Assembly: GCA_020634855.1 (NCBI GenBank) | Contig: JACKAU010000004.1 | Coordinates: forward strand, 248,001-312,000 | Length of the DNA stretch: 64,000 nucleotides | Origin: Anaerolineales bacterium | GTDB lineage: Bacteria > Chloroflexota > Anaerolineae > 4572-78 > J111 | Direction of reading: 5' to 3' | In this document: positions 17,761 to 26,908 of the stretch, piece by piece | Layout of the letters: each line of letters opens with the position of its first letter | Numbering within the stretch: position 1 is the stretch's first letter | The notes under the pieces: generated by a model | What the model saw: the letters and a program-made list of their open reading frames with translations, nothing else | Database searches by the model: none | Told to the model about the DNA's origin: nothing | Translations under genes and position numbers: made by a program

Positions 17761-17808
17761 TAATATCTCCTCACAAGCATAATTTCACCGACCCAGTTCG
17801 CTTGAGTT

Positions 17809-17857
17809 GGAGCGACAAAGCTTGCTTTGTCCAGGACAAAGTAAACTTTGTCGCTCC
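17809..17857. repeat. dispersed nested hairpin element, copy 1 (49 bp)
   Basis: GGAGCGACAAAG at the left end and CTTTGTCGCTCC at the right are inverted. Inside are two smaller palindromes, GACAAAGCTTGCTTTGTC and GACAAAGTAAACTTTGTC. Other copies: 32825-32873 (right arm decayed), 41719-41778 and 53751-53808. It may also end the cysK transcript reading or block read-through, but no T run is present. Confidence 0.85.
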
Positions 17858-17870
17858 GATAAAAGGCTGT

Positions 17871-18782
17871 CTAAAACAACCCTTCGATCGACAGATAGCG
17901 TTCGCCGGTATCGTAGCAGAAGGTCAGGATACGGGAGCCTTCGGGGATTTCGGGTAGTTGTTGGCGGACAGCGGCCAGGGAAGCGCCGGAGGAGATACCC
18001 AGGAAGATCCCTTCTTCTTTGGCGGCGAGTTGGGCCATCTCATAAGCGGCCGGCCCGCCGACTTTGATCACGCCATCGAGGACGTCGGTGTGCAGGTTCT
18101 TGGGAATAAAGCCGGCGCCGATACCTTGCAAGGGGTGCGGGCCAGGTTCGCCGCCGCTGATGACCGCCGACCCTTCCGGCTCCACGGCGAAGACCTTGAG
18201 GTTTGGCCATACTTCTTTAAGCACTTCCGCCGTGCCGGTGATGTGACCACCCGTGCCGACGCCGGTAATGAGATAGTCAATACCTTCCGGGAAATCGCGT
18301 ATAATCTCTTGAGCAGTGGTGCGTTTATGCACGTTGATGTTGGCCGGATTTTCAAACTGCTGCGGCATCCAGGCATTGGGGGTCTCTTCAAGAATCTCAT
18401 TGGCGCGATCAAGGATGCCTTTAATACCCTTTTCACGCGGGGTCAGTTCACAGATCGCCCCATAAGCCGCCATGACCCGGCGGCGCTCAACCGACATCGA
18501 GTCGGGCATCACCAGAATGAGCTTGTAGCCTTTTACCGCCGCGGCCATCGCTAAACCGATGCCCGTGTTACCGGAGGTCGGCTCGACGATAATGCTTTCG
18601 GGTTTGAGCAGACCACGCTCTTCCGCATCCTCGATCATCGACAGGGCGATGCGGTCTTTAATGCTGCCGCCCGGATTGGCGCGTTCCAGCTTGACCCAGA
18701 CCTCGTGGGTGTCAGGATAAAGTTTGTTGATCCGTACGTGGGGGGTGTTACCAATGGTTTCCAGAATAGTGTTGGCTCGCAT
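17871..18782 (-). CDS. cysK: cysteine synthase A (O-acetylserine sulfhydrylase)
   Basis: A 303-aa PLP enzyme that joins O-acetylserine and sulphide to form cysteine. The Schiff-base lysine is in ANPGGSIKDRIAL near residue 43, the substrate loop EPTSGNTGIGLA near residue 68, the phosphate-binding glycines in GVGTGGHITG near residue 176, and GISSGASLAA near residue 265. Length is normal. It lies 77 nt downstream of cysE on the same strand, so the two enzymes of cysteine biosynthesis form an operon. CysK and CysE usually form a complex through the CysE C-terminus, but the CysE here ends in TQPQN rather than the classical Ile. Confidence 0.93.
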   Translation of the reverse strand: MRANTILETIGNTPHVRINKLYPDTHEVWVKLERANPGGSIKDRIALSMIEDAEERGLLKPESIIVEPTSGNTGIGLAMAAAVKGYKLILVMPDSMSVERRRVMAAYGAICELTPREKGIKGILDRANEILEETPNAWMPQQFENPANINVHKRTTAQEIIRDFPEGIDYLITGVGTGGHITGTAEVLKEVWPNLKVFAVEPEGSAVISGGEPGPHPLQGIGAGFIPKNLHTDVLDGVIKVGGPAAYEMAQLAAKEEGIFLGISSGASLAAVRQQLPEIPEGSRILTFCYDTGERYLSIEGLF

Positions 18783-18859
18783 GATATTTTTCTCCTTAAA
18801 TGCTATTTATTAAATGGTTGTTTCGTACTTTGTGGGAGTAGGGATACCCCCTACTTGAG

Positions 18860-19711
18860 TTAATTCTGGGGTTGGGTACGTATCCGCACCTGACCCTCAT
18901 GGTAGACTTGTGAATGGGGCGGCACACTATCGGTCAGCCACACATTGCCGCCAATGATGGAATGATGGCCTATGACCGTTTCGCCGCCCAGGATGGTGGC
19001 GTTGGCGTAGATGGTCACGTGATCTTCAATGGTTGGGTGGCGTTTAGTACCGGCCAGTGATTTGTTGACTTGCAGCGCTCCCAACGTGACCCCGTGATAA
19101 AGCTGCACGTGATGGCCGATTCGGGCGGTCGCGCCGATGATGGTGCCGGTGCCGTGGTCAATCACAAAGGCGCGGCCAATTTGCGCGGCAGGATGAATAT
19201 CGATGCCGGTCTGGCCGTGGGCATATTCCGTCAACATCCGAGGCAGCAACGGGACCCCTTGCCCCAGTAGTTGGTGGGCCAGCCGGTAAACGGCCGTGGC
19301 ATAAAAGCCCGGATAGGCGATGATCACTTCTTCTAAGCCGGTGGCCGCCGGGTCGGAAGCCAGTGCGGCATGAGCATCCTCTAGCATCCGGTCAAGCAGG
19401 TCCGGCAGTGCGGCGAAAAAGGTATCGGCTACGGCGGCGGCGTCAACCGGCAACGGGCCGAGCAACTGCTTGAGGTGATCCTGTAGCGCCGCATACCGTC
19501 CCGACGCCTTATGGATCTGCCGGCAGTTGACCGGGAACAGAAACTCAATCAACTCATCCACAAACCGGTGGACTTCTGCCTTTGGCGGCACATTACTCAG
19601 CAGAGCCATCGGTAATCCGCGTTGTTGCGACCGCCGGGTGAAGGCTTTCCGCCGTGTTTCCGCGACCGTATCTGTGGCGATGGTGTTAGATAATTGATTG
19701 AATGTCGTCAT
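18860..19711 (-). CDS. cysE: serine O-acetyltransferase
   Basis: A 283-aa trimeric left-handed beta-helix enzyme that makes O-acetylserine from serine and acetyl-CoA. The N-terminal helical domain is followed from about residue 175 by hexapeptide repeats: GIDIHPAAQIGRAFVIDHG, TGTIIGATARIGHHVQLY, HGVTLGA and IYANATILGGETVIGHHSI. The Asp-His of VIDHGTG and His of YHGVTLG are the catalytic residues. The helical domain is longer than in E. coli CysE and resembles the SatA/EpsC-type of cyanobacteria and anaerobes. It starts at ATG 19711 after AAGGG and heads the cysE-cysK pair, divergent from the kinase-SARP gene. Confidence 0.92.
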   Translation of the reverse strand: MTTFNQLSNTIATDTVAETRRKAFTRRSQQRGLPMALLSNVPPKAEVHRFVDELIEFLFPVNCRQIHKASGRYAALQDHLKQLLGPLPVDAAAVADTFFAALPDLLDRMLEDAHAALASDPAATGLEEVIIAYPGFYATAVYRLAHQLLGQGVPLLPRMLTEYAHGQTGIDIHPAAQIGRAFVIDHGTGTIIGATARIGHHVQLYHGVTLGALQVNKSLAGTKRHPTIEDHVTIYANATILGGETVIGHHSIIGGNVWLTDSVPPHSQVYHEGQVRIRTQPQN

Positions 19712-19848
19712 TATAATGCCCTTGGTCTGCTAGTGAAGTCATCTACGGCTGAATTGTTGCCGAATTGATTAAGATGTCGCCAGTTTACCAAATCAGACAT
19801 ACCAAAAGCGTTCCAAAACGCGTCACAAAAATGGCGATATTCAAAAAT

Positions 19849-19877
19849 CTGTCATTTTTCCTAATCTTTGCTATAAT
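19849..19877 (+). promoter_or_regulatory. promoter of the SARP-kinase gene
   Basis: -35 CTGTCA at 19849-19854, a 17-nt spacer and a perfect TATAAT at 19872-19877, 29 nt before the ATG at 19907. GGCGGAG at about 19891 is the ribosome-binding site. Confidence 0.65.
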
Positions 19878-19906
19878 TCGATGCACGAGACGGCGGAGAT
19901 ACGTTT

Positions 19907-22900
19907 ATGACCCCCATTAAACTTTACTTATTCGGTCCCCCTCGACTGGAACAGGCCGGCAAATCTCTGCCCGTCGGGCGACGTAAGGGGCTGGCCTTGT
20001 TGGTCTATTTGGCTGTGACCGACCGCTCCCAGCACCGTGATGCGCTGGCGACCCTATTGTGGCCAGATTCCTCCCAACGACGGGCGCGCGGTAGTTTGCG
20101 TCAAGTTTTATCAGAGTTGAACAAACTGTTGGGCAATGATTGTCTACTCGTCGATGGCGATCAGATCGCCTTGGTCCGGCAGGATCAGCTGTGGTTGGAT
20201 GTGGCCCAGTTTCGAATCTGCTTTGAGCAGAGCCAGTCGCATGACCATTCCCCGGAAGAGGTCTGTTCGGCGTGTCTACCCTTTTTGCAGGAGGCGGCCG
20301 ACTTGTACACCGCCGATTTTCTGGAAGGGTTCACCCTACGCGATGCCCCTGAGTTTGATGAATGGCAGTTCTTCCAGGCCGAGAGCCTGCGCCGAGAGCT
20401 GGCCTTAATCTTGAGGCAACTGGTCCATTGTTACAGCGACCTAAAGGAGTACGAAGCGGCGATCCCCTACGCCCGGCGCTGGCTCGCGCTCGATCCGCTG
20501 CACGAGCCGGTTCAGCGCGCCTTAATGCAGCTTTACGCCCAATCCGGTCAGGAGGCGGCGGCGCTGCGCCAATATGAGGAACACGCCAAACTTCTGGAGG
20601 CGGAGTTAGGGCTGCCGCCTGAAGAAGAAACGATGACGCTCTATGAGGCGATCAAGGCCAAACGGATCCTGGAACCGTTTTTGAAGGCAGAAGCTCACCG
20701 GCAAAAGACACGCCTTGAGGCTGATAAACGTCAAGCCAAGCCGAAAGCGGACGAACCTCCGGCCGCCCCTGTAGCCAAGGTGGAGACGCCGCCGGACCGT
20801 CTGCCATTTCCCATTAAAATGGGTCGCTATGAACTACTGGCCGAGATCGGGCAGGGCAACTTTGCCACTGTTTATCGCGCCCATGATAGCAAGTTGGATC
20901 GGTTGGTAGCGTTAAAGGAACTCAAAGCGGCTTGGGTGACCGGTACCGGTTGGGTCGAGCGTTTCCAGCGAGAGGCTAAATTTATTGCCCGCTTAGATCA
21001 TCCCCACATTGTGCCTATCTATGATGTCGGACAGTGGCAGGACCGGCATTTCATTGTTATGCGTCTGGTGGAGGGCCAAAGCCTGGCCGAGCGGCTGGAC
21101 GAGCAAGGCCGGATGACCTGGGCTGAGGCGGTTACGTGTATGCGGGCCGTGGCCGCAGGGCTGGACTATGCCCACCATCGAGGGGTTCTGCATCGAGATT
21201 TAAAGCCGGCCAACATTCTCATCGATCCGGAACGCGGGCCGCAGTTGAGTGATTTCGGCGTAGCCCGGCTGATGGATGACACCAGCCGGAGTCATAGCCG
21301 GGAATTGGTGGGTACGCCATGTTATATCGCGCCGGAAGTGTGGGATGGTCAACCGGCCACGCCTCAAGCCGATATCTATGCCCTGGGCTGCATCCTTTAC
21401 GAGATGTTGACCGGTGAGAAGCTTTTTGCCGGCGATTCGACCCCGTCGGTGATGCGCGCCCATTTTCAACCGCTGACGCTCCCGGAACGCTGGCCGGACG
21501 ATGTGCCGGCCGGCCTGGCCGGTGTACTCAAGCGAGTGGCGGCCGGACAGCCCACCGAGCGCTATGCCACCGCTGCCGAGTTGGTGGCGGCCCTGACCGA
21601 TCTGGACGAAGCGGTTGAAACCGGCTCCGTGGCCCCCACTGCCATCGGTGAAGCGGAACCGGCATACAGTCGGGGCAAGCCGGCTGCCGTCTCAGATGCC
21701 CCGCCGCTGCCGAGCTTTTTAACCGCAGAGACCACCCCGCCGCCGCCCTCCATTTTTGTGGCCCGTGAGCGGGAATTGGCTGAATTAGAGGCGGCGTTGG
21801 TTTCGACCCAGGCCGGTCACGGCCAAATACTGTTCGTGATCGGTGGAGCCGGTCGAGGTAAGACCGTCCTGACCCAGGAATTTGCCCGGCGAGCGCAGGC
21901 CGAGGTGGCTGATCTGGTCGTGGTCACCGGTTACTGTGATGCGATGACCGGCGTCGGCGATCCCTACCTCCCTTTTCGGGGGGCGCTGACCATGCTAACC
22001 GGCGATGTGGAGGCCAAATGGGCCGGCGGGCTGATCAGCCAGGCCCATGCCCAACGCTTATGGGAGTTGATGCCGCTCACGCTGCCGGCGCTGGTTCAAC
22101 ATGCACCTGACCTGATCGGTAACTTTATTCCGGCGCAAGCCTTGCAAAACCGAGCCGAGCTGGTCGCTTCGTCGGAAACGCCCTGGCTTAAATCGTTGAC
22201 CAACCTGACCAAGGCTGAAGCGAACGGCGGGTTGGAACAACAGCGCATCTTCTCCCAATATACGGCGCTGCTCAAAGCGATTGCGGCCCAACGGCCGATT
22301 CTGTTTATCATTGAAGATCTCCATTGGGTGGATACAGCCTCAAGTGGGCTGCTCTTCCATTTAAGTCGCCAGATCGGCGACAGCCGCATTCTTATCCTCG
22401 GCACCTATCGCCCGGAGGAAGTCCCGTTGATCTGGAGCGATGCTCACCATCCGCTGGCCGGCCTTGTCAGCGAGCTTAAACGCCAGCATGGCGATATCTG
22501 GCTGGACCTGGGCGATCTGACGGCGATTGAGGGCCGGCAATTTATCGATGCTTATCTGGACACGCAACCCAATAAGCTCGACCATGCCTTTCGCGAGGCG
22601 TTGTTCCGGCATACTGATGGGTACGCGTTATTCACGGTAGAGCTGCTCCGGGATATGCAAGATCGTGGCGATTTGAAGCGAGACGAAAGTGGAGCCTGGG
22701 TAACCGCCGATGCGATCAACTGGCGCACGCTGCCGGTTAAGGTCGAGGGTGTGATCGAGAAGCGAATTCAACGGCTGGATATCGAGTGGCAGTCGGTGCT
22801 AACCGTGGCCAGCGTCGAGGGCGAGATCTTTACCGCAGAGGTGGTGGCCCAGGTGCAGCAGTTGGATGAACGGCGACTAGTGCAGCAGTTGAGCCGCGAG

Positions 22901-24667
22901 CTAGACAAACAACACCGGCTGGTGACGGCGCAAACGCTGGAAAGAGTGGGCCGGCAGCGCCTATCTCGCTACCGGTTTCGGCACCATCTCTTCCAGCACT
23001 ACCTATATCACAGCCTGGACGAAATGGAACGCGGCTATTTGCACGAGGCGGTCGGCAATGTCTTGGAACTGTTGTATGAGAACCGAACCGAGGATATAGC
23101 GGTTCAGTTGGCCTGGCATTTTCAGGAGGCCGGTCTGGTGGATAAGGCCATCACCTATTTGCAACAAGCCGGTGATGTGGCCGCCCAAATGTACGCCTAT
23201 ACCGAGGCGATTGGCTCGTATCGTCAGGCTCTGAGCCTAATCAAGACGCACGGCGTGGATTATCAGGAGCTGACCCAGATCTACAGCCACTTGGGCCGGA
23301 CCTTGGAGTTGAACGCCCAATTTGACGAAGCGCTGGCGACCTACGAAGAAATGGAACAGATGGCCCGGCAGCAGGGCCATCGACCGATGGAACTGGCTGC
23401 CCTGATGGCTCAGGTGACCCTGTACATCACGCCGACCCCCATCCACGATCCGGTCAAGGGGCCGGCCCTGGGTCTGGAGACGCTGGCCCTGGCTCGTGAA
23501 CTGGGCGACCAGCCCGCTGAGGTCAAAACATTGTGGAACTTGGCCTTGGGCGGTATGTGGAGCGGCCGTACGGTTGAAGGGATTACTTATGGGGAGCAAG
23601 CGGCCGCGCTGGCTCGCGAACACCATCTCACTGACCTGCTAGCCTACGCCCTGAATGATTTGGGCATGCTCTACCTGACTCGCCTTCACTTGGAGCAAGC
23701 TAAGCAAGCTTTAGGTGAAGCCGGCAGCCTGTGGCGTGAACTCGATAATTTACCCATGCTAACCGATAGTATGAGTATGAAGAGCGCCGCCCATATTCAT
23801 GCCGGCGAGTATGATCAGGCCATTGCCCTCTCGGATGAAGCGTTTCAGATCAGTGAGTCCAGCAACAACCTGTGGGGCCAGTCATTTAGCCGGATGCTCA
23901 TTTGCTGGGCCTATTGGGAAATTGGCCAACCGGACCAGGCGCTAAGGCTGGCCAATGAAAGTATACGGCTGGGCAAGCTGGCCGGATTTATCGCGTCTCA
24001 GGTATTGACCGGCGGTTATCGAGCCGCCATCTACGGCAGTTTGGGGGCCATTGAGTCAGGGCTGGCGCTGGCGCAGGAGGCCGTCACTGCCGCCGAAACA
24101 CAGTTCCCTCATTTCCGCTGCCACCCCCTCGGCGTCTTGGCCCAGCTTCAGCTTATGGCCGGGAATTTGGCCGAGGCCGAAGCCATCGTTGAACAGGGCA
24201 AAAACGATCCTTACGGTCAGGCTCATCCGGCCTGGAATATGCGGATCCACCTGGCTGAAATTGAACTGGCCATTAAGCAGGGTGACTACGAGCAGACGAT
24301 TGCGCTGGTTGACGATTGGCTGTCCAAATTACGGCAAAAAAACTTTCGGACCTATCAGCCCACCTTGCTCCACCTCAAGGGTCAAGCCCTGGCCGCCATA
24401 AACCAGACCGAGGCTGCGGTTCAGTGCTGGCTTGAAGCCCGCGACACGGCCGAGGCGATCAACTCCCGCGCCTCCTTGTGGCCCGTCCTATTGGCCCTAA
24501 GCCAACTTGAACCCGATCCCGCCGCCGCGCAGCGACTACACCAACAAGCCCGCCAAATTGTCGAATCGATTGCCGGACACATCGGCGACTCCCATTTACG
24601 GTCTGCTTTTTTGAACCTACCCCAGGTACGGGCCGCGCTTGAGACCGGTACACCCAGTTTGCAATGA
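19907..24667 (+). CDS. SARP/BTAD regulator fused to Ser/Thr kinase, AAA ATPase and TPR domains
   Basis: A 1586-aa multidomain regulator. Residues 1-95: OmpR-like winged helix of SARP proteins (LYLFGPPRLEQAGKSLPVG). Residues 110-250: bacterial transcriptional activation domain (ALDPLHEPVQRALMQLYAQS). Residues 306-565: Hanks-type kinase with glycine loop IGQGNFATVYRAH, VALKEL lysine, HRDLKPANILID, DFGVARL and a complete substrate lobe, so catalytically intact. Residues 620-900: ATPase with Walker A GGAGRGKTVLTQEF and Walker B ILFIIEDLHWVD. Residues 1050-1570: TPR repeats. SARP-STAND-TPR proteins (AfsR family) integrate signals to activate transcription, and AfsR is itself phosphorylated by separate kinases; here the kinase is built in. 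Monocistronic, with its own promoter. Confidence 0.9.
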   Translation: MTPIKLYLFGPPRLEQAGKSLPVGRRKGLALLVYLAVTDRSQHRDALATLLWPDSSQRRARGSLRQVLSELNKLLGNDCLLVDGDQIALVRQDQLWLDVAQFRICFEQSQSHDHSPEEVCSACLPFLQEAADLYTADFLEGFTLRDAPEFDEWQFFQAESLRRELALILRQLVHCYSDLKEYEAAIPYARRWLALDPLHEPVQRALMQLYAQSGQEAAALRQYEEHAKLLEAELGLPPEEETMTLYEAIKAKRILEPFLKAEAHRQKTRLEADKRQAKPKADEPPAAPVAKVETPPDRLPFPIKMGRYELLAEIGQGNFATVYRAHDSKLDRLVALKELKAAWVTGTGWVERFQREAKFIARLDHPHIVPIYDVGQWQDRHFIVMRLVEGQSLAERLDEQGRMTWAEAVTCMRAVAAGLDYAHHRGVLHRDLKPANILIDPERGPQLSDFGVARLMDDTSRSHSRELVGTPCYIAPEVWDGQPATPQADIYALGCILYEMLTGEKLFAGDSTPSVMRAHFQPLTLPERWPDDVPAGLAGVLKRVAAGQPTERYATAAELVAALTDLDEAVETGSVAPTAIGEAEPAYSRGKPAAVSDAPPLPSFLTAETTPPPPSIFVARERELAELEAALVSTQAGHGQILFVIGGAGRGKTVLTQEFARRAQAEVADLVVVTGYCDAMTGVGDPYLPFRGALTMLTGDVEAKWAGGLISQAHAQRLWELMPLTLPALVQHAPDLIGNFIPAQALQNRAELVASSETPWLKSLTNLTKAEANGGLEQQRIFSQYTALLKAIAAQRPILFIIEDLHWVDTASSGLLFHLSRQIGDSRILILGTYRPEEVPLIWSDAHHPLAGLVSELKRQHGDIWLDLGDLTAIEGRQFIDAYLDTQPNKLDHAFREALFRHTDGYALFTVELLRDMQDRGDLKRDESGAWVTADAINWRTLPVKVEGVIEKRIQRLDIEWQSVLTVASVEGEIFTAEVVAQVQQLDERRLVQQLSRELDKQHRLVTAQTLERVGRQRLSRYRFRHHLFQHYLYHSLDEMERGYLHEAVGNVLELLYENRTEDIAVQLAWHFQEAGLVDKAITYLQQAGDVAAQMYAYTEAIGSYRQALSLIKTHGVDYQELTQIYSHLGRTLELNAQFDEALATYEEMEQMARQQGHRPMELAALMAQVTLYITPTPIHDPVKGPALGLETLALARELGDQPAEVKTLWNLALGGMWSGRTVEGITYGEQAAALAREHHLTDLLAYALNDLGMLYLTRLHLEQAKQALGEAGSLWRELDNLPMLTDSMSMKSAAHIHAGEYDQAIALSDEAFQISESSNNLWGQSFSRMLICWAYWEIGQPDQALRLANESIRLGKLAGFIASQVLTGGYRAAIYGSLGAIESGLALAQEAVTAAETQFPHFRCHPLGVLAQLQLMAGNLAEAEAIVEQGKNDPYGQAHPAWNMRIHLAEIELAIKQGDYEQTIALVDDWLSKLRQKNFRTYQPTLLHLKGQALAAINQTEAAVQCWLEARDTAEAINSRASLWPVLLALSQLEPDPAAAQRLHQQARQIVESIAGHIGDSHLRSAFLNLPQVRAALETGTPSLQ

Positions 24668-24731
24668 TGTACTCAATCCTTATTATTATAGTAGTTTCTT
24701 CTTTAAACATTTATAATAGGCTAAGAGCAAA

Positions 24732-25043
24732 ATGGAAACAGTTATTTACGCCCATATTGATTATTCCTCAACTGGTGTACCTTTCATTACGGGTACACAA
24801 ACAAAAGTGGAGGAAATTGTTCTCGATCACCTGGCCTGGCGGTGGGATGCCGAGACTATTCACCGCAATCACCCTCATCTATCTTTGGCTCAGATTCATA
24901 GCGCGCTGGCTTATTATTACGATCATCAGGCAGAAATGGATGCCTCAATTGAGGCCGGATTGCAGCAGGTTGCTCAAATCAGGACTGGCTTAGGCGAATC
25001 ACCCGTGCGACTAAAGCTAATGGCTCAAGGGCTATTAGCTTGA
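24732..25043 (+). CDS. DUF433 family protein, likely antitoxin
   Basis: A 103-aa protein. The VPFITGTQTKVEEIVLDHLA segment followed by WDAETIHRNHPHLSLAQIHS and ALAYYYDHQAEMD is the DUF433 winged-helix pattern (pathway: strand, helix, PHLSLAQI helix). DUF433 proteins act as antitoxins and DNA-binding autoregulators paired with PIN-like nucleases. The stop overlaps the start of the PIN-like gene (TTGA), the usual arrangement of such pairs. A TATAAT at 24712-24717 lies 14 nt before the ATG, with no good -35. The upstream SARP gene ends 64 nt before. Confidence 0.8.
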   Translation: METVIYAHIDYSSTGVPFITGTQTKVEEIVLDHLAWRWDAETIHRNHPHLSLAQIHSALAYYYDHQAEMDASIEAGLQQVAQIRTGLGESPVRLKLMAQGLLA

Positions 25044-25387
25044 CCATTCAGTTATATATGGATCATCATGTTCCTGGCCCAATTACAGAAGGGCTTCGCC
25101 GCCGCGACATTGATGTGTTGACAGCTCAGGAAGATGGTGCGGCGACGTTTGACGACGATAAATTGCTTGAACGTGCTACCCATCTGGGGCGTGTTTTATT
25201 TAGTCAAGATCGTGACCTTTTGGTGATAGCCCATCATTGGTTAGAAACAGGGCGCGAATTTTCAGGCTTAATTTATGCTCACCAATTGAATATCACGATT
25301 GGACGGGCCATACGTGATTTAGACCTTCTAGCTCAAGCCCTGGAACCCGATGATTTGCGTAATCAAATTGAATTTTTGCCTCTATAG
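25040..25387 (+). CDS. DUF5615 PIN-like protein, likely toxin
   Basis: A 115-aa protein. The N-terminal IQLYMDHHVPGPITEGLRRR begins the PIN-like fold with its first acidic residue (YMDHH), DVLTAQEDGAA carries the next, and VLFSQDRDLL gives the late Asp cluster. DUF5615 proteins are Mut7-C/PIN-related putative RNases found next to DUF433 partners. It begins at TTG 25040, overlapping the stop of the DUF433 gene; an in-frame ATG at 25058 would cut into the first strand and is less likely. Together the pair forms a type II toxin-antitoxin-like module. Confidence 0.8.
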   Translation: MTIQLYMDHHVPGPITEGLRRRDIDVLTAQEDGAATFDDDKLLERATHLGRVLFSQDRDLLVIAHHWLETGREFSGLIYAHQLNITIGRAIRDLDLLAQALEPDDLRNQIEFLPL

Positions 25388-25410
25388 CCTCCTCGCGTTC
25401 AAGGTATTTT

Positions 25411-25534
25411 AATATCTGCGAATGAATTCGCAGCCAGATAAAAGAAACGTGTTGAAAACACGTTAAGGGAGAACCAAATAACCTGTTTCAACAGGTTTTC
25501 TTTAGCAGCGACCGAATTCATTCGGTTGCGATAA
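25411..25534. repeat. 124-bp string-of-hairpins element, copy A
   Basis: Four palindromes in a row: CTGCGAAT GA ATTCGCAG, CGTGTT GAA AACACG, AACCTG with CAGGTT, and ACCGAATTCATTCGGT. A second full copy is at 46981-47104; a related three-hairpin cluster is at 39500-39578. No coding potential is evident. Confidence 0.85.
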
Positions 25535-25613
25535 GCTTCCAGCTCATAGAGGCCGTGGTTGAGCAGCCCTTGCTCCGGGTCGGCCGGTCCCCATTTTATA
25601 CGATAAATGAAAA
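25535..25613 (-). pseudogene. possible decayed gene fragment beside the repeat
   Basis: On the minus strand a frame reads YRIKWGPADPEQGLLNHGLY followed by ELEAYRNRMNS, after an in-frame TAA, and runs on into the hairpin element. The first 25 residues look like real protein with no low-complexity bias. The family is not recognised and no start is visible. This may be a remnant of a gene cut by repeat insertion. Confidence 0.3.
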
Positions 25614-25629
25614 TTTAAGGTTTCCAGTC

Positions 25630-25779
25630 GATGATCGGGTCCGATCAAGGGCGATGATCGGGTCCGATCAAGGGCGATGATCGGTCCGATCAAGGGCGAT
25701 GATCATACCGATCAAGGGCGATGATCAACCCGATCAAGGGCGATGATCACACCCGATCAAGGGCGATGATCACATCCGG
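25630..25779. repeat. 22-23-bp tandem array, seven units
   Basis: Units begin with GATGATC at 25630, 25653, 25676, 25698, 25720, 25742 and 25765, with the consensus GATGATC-(N)3-5-CCGATCAAGGGC. The first two copies contain the palindrome GATCGGGTCCGATC; later copies drift in the centre. No reading frame with a ribosome-binding site crosses it. The rest of 25388-26232 holds the hairpin element, the fragment above and the darT promoter. Confidence 0.85.
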
Positions 25780-26077
25780 CTCCAGTCATATCCCCGTATC
25801 TGTCGAATTGCGGTGCGAAACTCGGTCAATGGCTGAGAAATTAAATTGAAAGATGAATGATCCGCCTCGTTAAGGCAAGATTTCAGTATCGTTTGGTGGG
25901 GCAAAATCAACCTCAGTTTCTTGTCATTTTGAGCGGTCTCCGGGTACAATACAGATATCGACCTTGATCTGATTGGTCTGTTTCGCTCTCTCTTGACCCA
26001 TTCAATCCTCAAATCGACCAACATTGCATCCGGCCTCAGTCAACCCGAATTATGGGGCGACTCCGACTGATTGGCGG

Positions 26078-26105
26078 TTACACATCAACAAAGATAGGGT
26101 ATAGT
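26078..26105 (+). promoter_or_regulatory. possible promoter of the darTG locus
   Basis: TTACAC at 26078-26083 and TATAGT at 26100-26105 with a 16-nt spacer, about 125 nt before the darT start. Confidence 0.35.
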
Positions 26106-26232
26106 AAGAACATACCTATGTTAAGTACTAAAGGATAATTTCACGAAAGCATCCGTTTGTTGTTAGGGACACAAAAAGAGTTCTGTACTAAGCAGCTTCT
26201 TATCATGAGTAGATGAAATAACCGAACTGGCA

Positions 26233-26892
26233 ATGGCCCCTGCGAAGCCCAAAATCTATCATATCGTACACATTGATAGGCTGTCATCGATTATCGCCGA
26301 TGGATGCCTGTGGTGCGATGCGGCAATCGCTAGACGTACGCCGGCGGGAACCTCCATAGGCATGAACAAAATTAAGCGGCGGCGGCTTAATGAGTTGACC
26401 TTAGCTAGTTACCCCGATTTGTACGTGGGAGACTGCGTGCCATTCTACTTCTGCCCACGTTCAATCATGTTATACTTGATTTATCAAGCGAACCACGAGG
26501 AACTGACCTATCGTGGCGGACAAGGGCCTATCATACATCTCCAGGCTGATCTCCACGCTTCCGTGGCTTGGGCTGAGCAATAAGGTCAACGGCGGTGGGT
26601 TTTTACGCTGTCGAATGCTGGTTCACGCTATTTTGAAGACCGCTGTAATCTAAAACAATTGCACGAAATCAACTGGGCTGCTGTGCATGCTAATCGATGG
26701 GGTGGGACCGGCATTGATCTATCAATCAAGGAAGGGAAACAGGCGGAGTTTTTGATGGAATACTACTTCCCTTGGCACTTGGTCGAATACATCGGCGTGA
26801 GATCACAGTCGATCTATCAGCAGGTAATCGAGGCATTGCAGGCAACCAGCCATAAACCAAGAACGGAGATAAAACGGGAATGGTATTACTGA
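26233..26892 (+). pseudogene. darT: DarT DNA ADP-ribosyltransferase toxin with in-frame ochre stop
   Basis: DarT uses NAD+ to ADP-ribosylate thymidine in single-stranded DNA. The frame starts at ATG 26233 (KIYHIVHIDRLSSIIADGCL) and contains SIGMNKIKRRRL and FYFCPRSIMLYLI, matching DUF4433. At 26581-26583 a TAA interrupts it after AVAWAEQ-like residues; the same frame then continues with GQRRWVFTLSNAGSRYFEDR and EGKQAEFLMEYYFPWHLVEY to the stop at 26890-26892. No indel is present, so one base change explains it. The catalytic glutamate of DarT lies in the AEFLMEYYFPW part, beyond the stop, so the truncated toxin should be inactive. darG follows 16 nt later. Confidence 0.85.
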
Positions 26893-26908
26893 TAGGAGAG
26901 TAGTAAAG

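Noticed and set aside
25770..26024. 84-codon minus-strand ORF
   Set aside because: No ribosome-binding site, overlaps the last array unit, composition unlike a folded protein.
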